Assembly: GCA_938039765.1 (NCBI GenBank)
Contig: CALHTV010000064.1
Span: 1 to 6,991, forward strand
Length of the DNA stretch: 6,991 bases
Source: an uncultured Dictyoglomus sp.
GTDB lineage: Bacteria > Dictyoglomota > Dictyoglomia > Dictyoglomales > Dictyoglomaceae
Reading direction: 5' to 3'
A program made the position numbers and the translations under genes. This document shows, piece by piece, positions 1 through 5,414 of the stretch. The stretch's first letter is position 1, and each line of letters opens with the position of its first letter. The notes under the pieces are model-generated. The model was not told the origin of the DNA, did not search any database, and saw nothing but the letters and a program-made list of their open reading frames with translations.

Positions 1-644
1 AAAATAAAATAATTAATGATTTTTGATTTTATAAAATACCATATATAAAGATCTGTTTCTCCTGGAGTTTTGTTGATAAGGGAAGAAAGTTCTTTGAATT
101 CTTTCTCTATTTCTTCATACTTTTTTTCTGTCCAATACTTAGGTATTTCTTTAATGATTTCCTCTTTAAAGAGGAACCTTAATATATGTTTATCTAATAT
201 TGCTACGTCAAACTTTCCTGAGTTTCTTAAAAAGTGACTTGCTTCTTTCCATCCTATTCCTTTTGCTTCTTTAGTTAAAATTTTTCTTGCCTCTTTAATT
301 TCTAAACCCCAGATATTCCTAAGAGTTCCTATCAATTTCCTATTTTCCACAATATATTTTGCTCTTGATTCGGGATATCGATGTTTTACTTCTCTGAGTT
401 TCTTAACAAGCTCTTCATAATCAAGCTTTGCGAAATTTGATTTTCCAATGATCTTTTGAGCTCTTATTCCTCCCTCTGCAGACCAATTGGCAGTGAGTAC
501 ACAGAAAGAAAGTTCTGAGAAGAGGTCTAATTCATCTCCATATTTCCCCAAGGCTTCAAATTCTTTTATTCTCTGTTCTACAAGAGTATAGGCTTCTTCT
601 TCTATGCTTTTAATCTTTTCTATAGCAGATTTATATTTGTACAT
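1..644 (-). CDS. ogg: N-glycosylase/DNA lyase, archaeal Ogg2-type 8-oxoguanine glycosylase (3' end beyond the window)
   Basis: This reading frame opens at ATG 644 and stays open for 214 codons to the left edge, so the stop lies outside. The protein is a base-excision repair enzyme of the helix-hairpin-helix superfamily that removes 8-oxoguanine from DNA and cleaves the abasic site. Visible marks are LTANWSAEGGIRAQ (residues 50-63), the hairpin GIGWKEASHFLRN (129-141) with catalytic Lys133, catalytic Asp151 in AILDKHIL, and the C-terminal family motif GETDLYIWY (195-203). The 18-residue spacing of Lys to Asp matches the Methanocaldococcus jannaschii enzyme (K129/D147, from memory). Family members are about 205-220 residues, so only a few residues are missing. 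The start is set by AAGGAG at 657-652, 7 bases upstream. It overlaps the end of sfsA by 14 bases, implying one transcript and coupled translation. The family is named with high confidence; substrate preference is inferred. Confidence 0.93.
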   Translation of the reverse strand, partial: MYKYKSAIEKIKSIEEEAYTLVEQRIKEFEALGKYGDELDLFSELSFCVLTANWSAEGGIRAQKIIGKSNFAKLDYEELVKKLREVKHRYPESRAKYIVENRKLIGTLRNIWGLEIKEARKILTKEAKGIGWKEASHFLRNSGKFDVAILDKHILRFLFKEEIIKEIPKYWTEKKYEEIEKEFKELSSLINKTPGETDLYIWYFIKSKIINYFI

Positions 645-1287
645 CTATAAACTCCTTAAATTCTATTTGATTTAAATCCACATAACAATTGAAAGCAAAA
701 AAGCTACCACCTTTTTCTTTTAAGTTTTTAGTGGCCTTATAAAATCTTTTATCTAATTCCTTATTGGGTTTGACAATTTTAGCATCTTCTCTCTGTACTA
801 CGAAAACAACCCATTTTTCAAAGATCCAGTCCCCCATAAACTCTAAATGTTCAGCTCCTCTTTTGGTAGGAGCGTCAGGAAACATGCCTATATGATTTTC
901 TACTAAGGTCACTGATTTGACCTCCACAAGGATTTTATTGTTTATTAGGAAATCATATCTTTTTCCATAGTAATTAAATTCTTTTCTTAATTCCTTTGCT
1001 CTAACAGGAAAACGAAAAAGATTTTCTTCAAAAATATTATTTGCTAATTTTGCATTTAGAGATACAAAATTTCCATTTTGAGTGCCTAACACTGCTTCAA
1101 ATTTTGTCTGTCTGAAATTATCCTCTTTTTTTATTATATAAACAGTAGCAGAAGGGTATATTATTCCTACGAGTCTTCCAGGATTTGGTAGGTAAGAAAG
1201 AATCTCTTTGCCCTTATAGTTTATATATAACCTAAACCTTTTTTCTCTTCTTATAACTTTTGCTTCTTCTAAATTTTCGAACCGCAT
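631..1287 (-). CDS. sfsA: SfsA family DNA-binding/nuclease-like protein
   Basis: A 218-residue protein, close to the usual SfsA length of about 230. SfsA was named as a sugar fermentation stimulation protein in E. coli, where it was described as DNA-binding. The fold is an N-terminal OB-like domain followed by a PD-(D/E)XK nuclease-like domain. Family marks seen here are LPNPGRL (33-39), the nuclease-like core Asp112 in RYDFLIN with Glu122 and Lys124 in VEVKSVTLVE, then the diagnostic FPDAPTKRGAEHL (136-148) and VVFVVQREDA (160-169). All putative active-site residues are intact. No good Shine-Dalgarno precedes ATG 1287, but this start gives the normal family N-terminus. It overlaps the upstream secreted-protein gene by 19 bases, so translation is probably coupled to it. 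The biochemical role is uncertain; nuclease activity is an inference from the fold. Confidence 0.93.
   Translation of the reverse strand: MRFENLEEAKVIRREKRFRLYINYKGKEILSYLPNPGRLVGIIYPSATVYIIKKEDNFRQTKFEAVLGTQNGNFVSLNAKLANNIFEENLFRFPVRAKELRKEFNYYGKRYDFLINNKILVEVKSVTLVENHIGMFPDAPTKRGAEHLEFMGDWIFEKWVVFVVQREDAKIVKPNKELDKRFYKATKNLKEKGGSFFAFNCYVDLNQIEFKEFIDVQI
652..657 (-). promoter_or_regulatory. Ribosome binding site of the Ogg2 gene
   Basis: AAGGAG on the minus strand sits 7 bases before ATG 644, inside the last codons of sfsA. It fixes the start of the glycosylase and shows that the gene is translated although it overlaps its neighbour. Confidence 0.8.
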
Positions 1288-1991
1288 AGTTTTCTTAATA
1301 AACTTATAATTCTTTGTGGGATTTTTTCTTTTAGCTCTTCGTAAGGTAAGAGGATATTTTCATCTATGGTAAATCTTTGAGAAAAAGAAAAAGAAGGAAA
1401 GAAAGATAAGTTCTTTAGATATTTCCTTATGGCTTCTTCTTCCTTTTTATCTAATTTAATATAAAAACCCTTTTGTAATAATCCTTTTCTTCCAGCCATA
1501 AATAGGCAAGGAATTATAGTTCTAAAATAGACAAATAAATTTTTAACAAAATCTTCAGGAGAAGCTAAGAAGGCATGTTTACCTGGCTGAACATAAATAA
1601 CAGGCTTTTCGCTCACTAATTTAAATTTAGAGAAATTTTTATACTTTCCATGCCAGCTTCCTTCTAATTTTGTTATTTTATTATCTTTTATATAAACCCA
1701 GATATGTTCTAAATCATACATATGTTCTATATCAAAATCCCAATATACTGAATATTCTATACAAATTTCTCCTTTTGTCAAAAGAATTTCTCTGTTAAAA
1801 GAAGTACTAGGAGAACTTTCTTTATATACAGTAAATCCTACTTTGTAAGGAACAAATGGCTCCTTTTTATCAAGCATAATTATTGGAGCATATTTGAGAG
1901 CTAATTCTTTTTCTTCTATACTGCTGTGTCCCATATTGATCAGAAATAAAGGGATAATTAATAAAAAGCTAAATATTTTTATTAAGCTCAT
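1269..1991 (-). CDS. Secreted protein with Vps62/NPP1-like His-Asp-Glu motif, function unknown
   Basis: A 240-residue protein that I do not recognise as a named gene. Residues 1-23 form a signal peptide or N-terminal anchor: Lys5, then a hydrophobic run from about 6 to 19. There is no lipobox Cys. The mature part starts near IEEKELALKYAPIIMLD. The central block resembles Vps62 and NPP1-like proteins: a Tyr/Trp-rich strand (80-89), His90-x-x-Asp93-x-Glu95-His96 followed by IWVYI, then GSWHGKY (111-117) and PVIYVQPGKHAF (130-141). These correspond to the DWEH, SxHG and PVVYVAxGSHA blocks of that superfamily. NPP1 proteins bind a metal with an HxxDxE cluster, so metal binding outside the membrane is possible but inferred. 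The C-terminal 100 residues have no motif I know. GGGAG at 2001-1997 supports the start. It is the first gene of the leftward run. Confidence 0.75.
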   Translation of the reverse strand: MSLIKIFSFLLIIPLFLINMGHSSIEEKELALKYAPIIMLDKKEPFVPYKVGFTVYKESSPSTSFNREILLTKGEICIEYSVYWDFDIEHMYDLEHIWVYIKDNKITKLEGSWHGKYKNFSKFKLVSEKPVIYVQPGKHAFLASPEDFVKNLFVYFRTIIPCLFMAGRKGLLQKGFYIKLDKKEEEAIRKYLKNLSFFPSFSFSQRFTIDENILLPYEELKEKIPQRIISLLRKLCGSKI

Positions 1992-2023
1992 AATTTCTCC
2001 CTTATCCTTATTTATGATTTTCT

Positions 2024-2051
2024 ATGTTATAATAAAAAGCAAAATTTTCAA
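2024..2051 (-). promoter_or_regulatory. Candidate promoter for the leftward secreted protein-sfsA-ogg run
   Basis: Minus-strand TTGAAA at 2051-2046 and TAACAT at 2029-2024 are separated by 16 bases, a 5/6 and a 4/6 match to sigma-70 boxes. The position, about 33 bases before ATG 1991, is right for a short leader. The -10 match is weak and the DNA is AT-rich, so this is a moderate call. Confidence 0.35.
2025..2033 (+). promoter_or_regulatory. Extended -10 promoter for the ferritin-like gene
   Basis: TGTTATAAT contains a perfect TATAAT (2028-2033) preceded by TG at the extended -10 position. No good -35 box is seen at the matching distance (2005-2010 reads TCCTTA), which an extended -10 can tolerate. 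Transcription would start near 2040, giving a leader of about 25 bases. It overlaps the candidate leftward promoter. Confidence 0.6.
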
Positions 2052-2065
2052 GGGGAGGTTTAAAG

Positions 2066-2371
2066 ATGCCTGAATTTGGTAATCCTTATTCTGTTTTAAG
2101 TGTGGGAAGAAAAATAACTAAAGAGGAGTTAATAAGAGCTATAAGACTTTTTGTGGCAGCAGAGTATGAGGCCATTCAACTTTATGAAGAGATTGCAGAG
2201 GCTACTGAGGATCCTCTTGCTAAAAAGGTTCTATATGATATTGCTAATGAGGAGAAGGTACATGCAGGAGAATTTTTAGGACTTCTAAAAGAGCTTGATA
2301 AAGAGGAAGAAAAATTTTATAAAAAAGGAGAAGAAGAGGTAGAGGAGATGAAGGAAGAGTTAAAAGGATAA
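2066..2371 (+). CDS. Ferritin-like diiron protein of the encapsulin-associated type
   Basis: A 101-residue, two-helix ferritin-like protein. Half-ferritins of this kind oligomerise so that paired helices build a diiron ferroxidase site. Here VAAEYEAIQLYEEIAE (30-45) supplies Glu33, and the second helix, ANEEKVHAGEFLGLLKELD (60-78), supplies Glu63 and His66. The spacing Glu33-Glu63-His66 equals that of the Rhodospirillum encapsulated ferritin (E32, E62, H65, from memory). The sequence also resembles the ferritin-like domain fused to the Pyrococcus encapsulin shell. The C-terminal tail is highly acidic and charged, without an obvious encapsulin-targeting peptide, and no shell gene lies nearby. 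Iron storage or peroxide/oxygen detoxification is inferred. AGGGGAGG (2051-2058) stands 7 bases before ATG 2066. A rubrerythrin-family label would also be acceptable. Confidence 0.85.
   Translation: MPEFGNPYSVLSVGRKITKEELIRAIRLFVAAEYEAIQLYEEIAEATEDPLAKKVLYDIANEEKVHAGEFLGLLKELDKEEEKFYKKGEEEVEEMKEELKG
2295..2323 (+). promoter_or_regulatory. Candidate internal promoter for parAB
   Basis: TTGATA (2295-2300) and TATAAA (2318-2323) lie exactly 17 bases apart inside the 3' part of the ferritin-like gene, each a 5/6 match to the sigma-70 consensus. Transcription would begin near 2330, about 80 bases before parA, so the parS site would lie in the leader. Chance matches are common in such AT-rich DNA. 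Confidence 0.45.
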
Positions 2372-2397
2372 AAAAGTGTTTCATGTGAAACATTTTT
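2371..2397 (+). terminator. Possible weak terminator formed by the parS palindrome
   Basis: The palindrome TGTTTC/GAAACA is flanked by an A tract on the left (2371-2375) and a run of five T on the right (2393-2397), the layout of a small bidirectional terminator. The stem has few G-C pairs and a four-base loop, so it would be weak at high temperature. It could separate the ferritin-like gene from parAB only partly. Confidence 0.25.
2377..2392 (+). promoter_or_regulatory. parS: parS centromere-like ParB-binding site
   Basis: TGTTTCATGTGAAACA matches the bacterial parS consensus TGTTTCACGTGAAACA at 15 of 16 positions; the only change is T for C at position 8, in the centre. It lies in the 38-base gap between the ferritin-like gene and parA, 17 bases before the parA start and beside the gene for its own binding protein. 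ParB dimers would load here and spread as CTP-dependent clamps, and ParA would move the complex. Binding could also repress parAB, but that is inferred. Confidence 0.88.
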
Positions 2398-2409
2398 GAG
2401 AGGGAATAT

Positions 2410-3204
2410 ATGGGACAGATTATTTCAATAGCAAACCAAAAGGGTGGAGTAGGAAAGACAACCACAGTTATAAACTTGGGTTATGCTTTAGCTGAAATGG
2501 GAAAGAAAGTTCTTATAGTGGATTCGGATCCTCAAGGTAACGCTACCAGTGGAATATCTTTTTTAAAGAATCAAAAACCTAATCTTTATTCCGCCTTAAT
2601 AGAAGAAATTCCTGTAGAAAATGTAATCTACCCTTTGAGGGATGGAAAAAATAAAGTAAGGGAAAAGTTGTATATTATTCCTTCTAATATTGATTTAGCA
2701 GGAGCAGAAGTGGAGCTGGTCTCGGTGTTATTTCGAGAATTAAAATTAAAGGAAATTTTAGATAAAGTAAAAGAGGATTTTGATATACTCCTTATTGACT
2801 CTCCTCCTTCATTGGGGCTTCTTACTGTAAATGCATTGGTGGCTTCAGATTTTGTATTAATTCCCCTCCAATGTGAATATTATGCTCTTGAAGGAATCTC
2901 TCAGCTACTTAAGACTATAAATTTGATAAAGAAAAACTTGAACCAGAATTTGGAAATCTTAGGGGTACTTCTCACCATGTATAGTAGGACTACTTTATCT
3001 CAACAGGTAGTGGAGGAAGCAACTAAATTTTTTAAAGATAAAGTATTTAAAACAGTCATTCCAAGAAATGTAAGATTAAGTGAGGCTCCAAGTTATTCTC
3101 AGGCTATCTTTGAATATGCACCTGACTCTTCAGGAGCTGAAGCTTATAGAGAGTTTGCAAAAGAGGTGATGGAGCGTGTCTTTCAAGAAAAAGGGCTTAG
3201 GTAG
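2410..3204 (+). CDS. parA: ParA/Soj chromosome-partitioning ATPase
   Basis: A 264-residue ParA of the short chromosomal (Soj) type with no N-terminal helix-turn-helix. It binds ATP as a sandwich dimer, coats nucleoid DNA and is released when ParB stimulates hydrolysis, pulling ParB-parS complexes apart. The deviant Walker A box is KGGVGKTT (11-18) with signature Lys11 and catalytic Lys16. Walker A' is IVDSDPQGN (36-44) with Asp40, and Walker B is LLIDSPPS (127-134). PRNVRLSEAPS (218-228) carries the basic residues used for DNA binding in Soj. GAGAGGG at 2398-2404, 5 bases before ATG 2410, supports the start. It follows parS directly and overlaps parB by 29 bases. In some bacteria Soj also controls DnaA; nothing here tests that. 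Confidence 0.97.
   Translation: MGQIISIANQKGGVGKTTTVINLGYALAEMGKKVLIVDSDPQGNATSGISFLKNQKPNLYSALIEEIPVENVIYPLRDGKNKVREKLYIIPSNIDLAGAEVELVSVLFRELKLKEILDKVKEDFDILLIDSPPSLGLLTVNALVASDFVLIPLQCEYYALEGISQLLKTINLIKKNLNQNLEILGVLLTMYSRTTLSQQVVEEATKFFKDKVFKTVIPRNVRLSEAPSYSQAIFEYAPDSSGAEAYREFAKEVMERVFQEKGLR
3162..3169 (+). promoter_or_regulatory. Ribosome binding site deciding the GTG start of parB
   Basis: AGAGGTGA lies 6 bases before GTG 3176, within the end of parA. It supports GTG as the start, which also gives the expected ParB N-terminus with the KKGLGRGLEAL peptide. Confidence 0.75.
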
Positions 3205-3997
3205 AGGTTTAGAGGCTTTAATAGGAGAAGAGGAAGGACATTTGGTAGAAAATATACCTATAGATAAAATAGTTCCTAACCCTAAGCAACCTAGGGAAAC
3301 TTTAAATCCTGAGACCTTGCAGGAATTAATAGAATCTATAAAAACCTTAGGTTTGCTTCAACCTATTTTGGTCAGACCTAAAGGAGAAATGTATGAGATA
3401 GTAGCAGGCGAGAGAAGATACCATGCTGCAAAGGTGGCAGGTTTAAAAGAAATACCAGTAATTGTAAAGAATATTGATGACCAAACTGCTTGGGATATAG
3501 CTCTTACTGAGAATCTACAAAGGGAAGATCTGAACCCTATAGAAAAAGCCAAAGCCTTTCAATATTATATTGAGAATTTTAATGTAACCCAAGAAGAGCT
3601 TGCTCAAAGACTTTCTATAAGTCGATCTGAAGTGGCAAATTTTTTGAGGCTTTTACAACTTCCTCCTGAAATACAGGAAGAGGTAAGAAGAGGAAGTCTT
3701 TCTTATGGTCATGCAAGAGCTCTTTTAGGATTAGATGATCCGTACTTACAAAAATTATTAGCTCAAAGAGTTATAAAGGAAAAGTTATCAGTAAGGGAGA
3801 CAGAAGATTTAGTAAAAAAGAAGAAAATTAAAGATGGAAGTGATCTTCCAGAGATAAGAGCATTAGAGGAAAAGTTGGAAGAAAACTTAGGCACAAAAGT
3901 AAAAATAGTTCCTAGAAGTCCTACAAAAGGTAAAATCACTATAGAATATAGGAGCTTAGAAGAATTAGAAAGAATTATTTCAATCCTTTTGGAGTGA
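3176..3997 (+). CDS. parB: ParB/Spo0J chromosome-partitioning protein (CTPase clamp)
   Basis: A 273-residue ParB. The N-terminal peptide KKKGLGRGLEALIG (4-17) is the ParA-activating segment. The CTP-binding domain spans about 25-120, with GERRYHAA (78-85) and ENLQREDLNPIE (112-123). The helix-turn-helix is near 137-160 (VTQEELAQRLSISRSEVANF), and the C-terminal dimer domain near 225-273. Arg150 in the SRS segment and Gly178 in SYGHAR, 28 apart, are the type found in parS-binding ParB rather than in Noc (Gln and Arg there), so the protein should bind the adjacent parS. In the CTP box the usual second-half Arg (GERRxR) is His83, a small oddity. It starts with GTG inside parA, which suggests translational coupling. 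Its length is typical. Confidence 0.97.
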   Translation: MSFKKKGLGRGLEALIGEEEGHLVENIPIDKIVPNPKQPRETLNPETLQELIESIKTLGLLQPILVRPKGEMYEIVAGERRYHAAKVAGLKEIPVIVKNIDDQTAWDIALTENLQREDLNPIEKAKAFQYYIENFNVTQEELAQRLSISRSEVANFLRLLQLPPEIQEEVRRGSLSYGHARALLGLDDPYLQKLLAQRVIKEKLSVRETEDLVKKKKIKDGSDLPEIRALEEKLEENLGTKVKIVPRSPTKGKITIEYRSLEELERIISILLE

Positions 3998-4003
3998 AGA
4001 TCT

Positions 4004-5410
4004 ATGGAAAGGCTAAAATTTAATGGGAAATACATGGAGAACTTAGTTTTAGATGTTATAAAAGAACGTGTGATTTTTGTAAACAAGGATTTCGAGATAC
4101 TATATGTAAATAAGTCAGTGGAAGAGAGTCTTAATTTACCTAAAGAAGAAATAATAGGAAGAAAGTGCTATGAGGTATGGCATAAAAGGAATACTCCTTG
4201 CGAATACTGTTTAATAAAAAAGGTAAAAATTTCTAAAAGGTTTGAGGAACAAGAAATGAAAAATCAAGAAGGAAAAGTTCTTTATTTTAAAGTTTATCCT
4301 ATAAAAGGAGAAAATAGTGATGAGATTACTGGATTTGTAGAAATAGTACAAGATATAACTGAAAAAAAGAGAATGGAGGAAGAAATAAAGTATCTTTCCT
4401 TTCATGATAAACTCACAGGACTTTACAATAGAGCCTTCTTTGAAGAAGAACTAAGAAGACTTGATACTGAAAGGCAACTTCCTATTAGTATTTTAATGGG
4501 AGATTTGAATGGTTTGAAATTAGTTAATGATGCTTTCGGACATGAAAAGGGAGATGAATTACTAAAGGCTGTTGCATGGGTTCTTAAAACCTCGTGTAGA
4601 AAGGAAGATATAATTGCGAGGTGGGGAGGAGATGAGTTTATAATCATATTTCCAAAAACTCCTAAGGATGTGACCGAAAAAATTTGCCAGAGGATTAGAG
4701 AAAATTGTGAATCTTACAATAAAAACACTAAGAATGCTGTGCCTTTAAGCATTGCTCTTGGAAGCGCTACTAAGGAGGATGGGAAAGAGGATATAAATGA
4801 AATAATAAAAAAAGCAGAAGATAGAATGTATAGGAATAAGCTTACCGAAGGAAAAACTTTTAGAGATTCAGTTTTAAAAGCTCTAAAACAGCTTTTATGG
4901 GAAAATACCTTTGAGAGTAGTGAACATGAAGAAAGAATAAAAAATTTAGCAAAAAAAATGGCTGACATATTACTACTTTCTGATATAGAAAGAGAAGCTT
5001 TAGAACTTCTTTCTTACTTTCATGATATTGGAGAGATTTCTCTTCCCTCAGAAATAATAAAGAAACCGTTATCTCTTACTGAAGAAGAATTTAAGAAGGT
5101 TAAAGTTCATCCAGAGGTAGGGTATAGGATAGCAGAGGTCTCTTACGAACTTGCTCCCATTGCAGAGTATATTCTCACCCATCACGAATGGTGGAATGGA
5201 GAGGGTTATCCCAGGGGGTTAAAAAAAGATGAAATTCCTTTGGTCTCAAGAATTTTTTCTATTGTGGATGCTTTTGAGGTTATGACCTCGGGAAGGCCAT
5301 ATAAAGAAGCTAAGACTAAAAAGGAAGCCATTGAAGAGTTAAGAAAATTTGCAGGAATACAATTTGATCCTAATCTTGTAGAGGTTTTTATAACCCTTAT
5401 TGGAGAATAA
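4004..5410 (+). CDS. PAS-GGDEF-HD-GYP protein, bifunctional cyclic-di-GMP turnover enzyme
   Basis: A 468-residue cytoplasmic signalling protein with no membrane segment. An N-terminal PAS domain (about 12-120) has an unusual cysteine set, Cys55, Cys66 and Cys69, in KCYEVWHKRNTPCEYC, ending in the usual DITEKKRMEEEI linker. The GGDEF domain (about 130-285) has the metal Asp167, Asn175 and Asp184 for guanine binding, intact GGDEF at 208-212, and RKED (199-202) as a product-inhibition I-site. Asp184 argues for a true c-di-GMP synthase rather than a Hypr enzyme. The HD-GYP domain (about 300-468) has His308, His340-Asp341 (HDIGE, with Glu where Lys is usual), HPEVGY (369-374), THHEWWNGEGYP (392-403) and Asp422. 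It can therefore in principle make and degrade c-di-GMP. The start is 6 bases after parB, with GGAGTGA overlapping the parB stop. A shared transcript with parAB is likely; which activity dominates is unknown. Confidence 0.93.
   Translation: MERLKFNGKYMENLVLDVIKERVIFVNKDFEILYVNKSVEESLNLPKEEIIGRKCYEVWHKRNTPCEYCLIKKVKISKRFEEQEMKNQEGKVLYFKVYPIKGENSDEITGFVEIVQDITEKKRMEEEIKYLSFHDKLTGLYNRAFFEEELRRLDTERQLPISILMGDLNGLKLVNDAFGHEKGDELLKAVAWVLKTSCRKEDIIARWGGDEFIIIFPKTPKDVTEKICQRIRENCESYNKNTKNAVPLSIALGSATKEDGKEDINEIIKKAEDRMYRNKLTEGKTFRDSVLKALKQLLWENTFESSEHEERIKNLAKKMADILLLSDIEREALELLSYFHDIGEISLPSEIIKKPLSLTEEEFKKVKVHPEVGYRIAEVSYELAPIAEYILTHHEWWNGEGYPRGLKKDEIPLVSRIFSIVDAFEVMTSGRPYKEAKTKKEAIEELRKFAGIQFDPNLVEVFITLIGE
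5402..5405 (+). promoter_or_regulatory. Ribosome binding site deciding the start of the HAD phosphatase
   Basis: GGAG lies 9 bases before ATG 5415, within the last codons of the upstream gene. It favours ATG 5415 over an in-frame TTG at 5400, which has no ribosome binding site and would add five residues before the family N-terminus. Confidence 0.6.
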
Positions 5411-5414
5411 GAGC

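Noticed and set aside
1992..2065. Replication origin near parAB (DnaA boxes)
   Set aside because: No TTATCCACA-like boxes or clusters found in this gap or elsewhere in the window, although parAB is often near the origin.
2326..2365. Purine-rich GAAGAAGAGG-like stretch as a repeat
   Set aside because: It encodes the acidic C-terminal tail of the ferritin-like protein and has no exact repeat unit.
3763..4086. 107-codon minus-strand open frame across parB and the c-di-GMP gene
   Set aside because: Ser/Phe-rich translation typical of the complement of Glu/Lys-rich coding sequence; no family features.
4714..4968. 84-codon minus-strand open frame inside the c-di-GMP gene, looking like a hydrophobic small protein
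   Set aside because: Hydrophobic character is just the complement of a Lys/Glu-rich coding strand; no start signal.
5400..5414. TTG at 5400 as an upstream start of the HAD gene
   Set aside because: No ribosome binding site before it, and it adds five residues ahead of the normal family N-terminus; ATG 5415 with GGAG 9 bases upstream is better.
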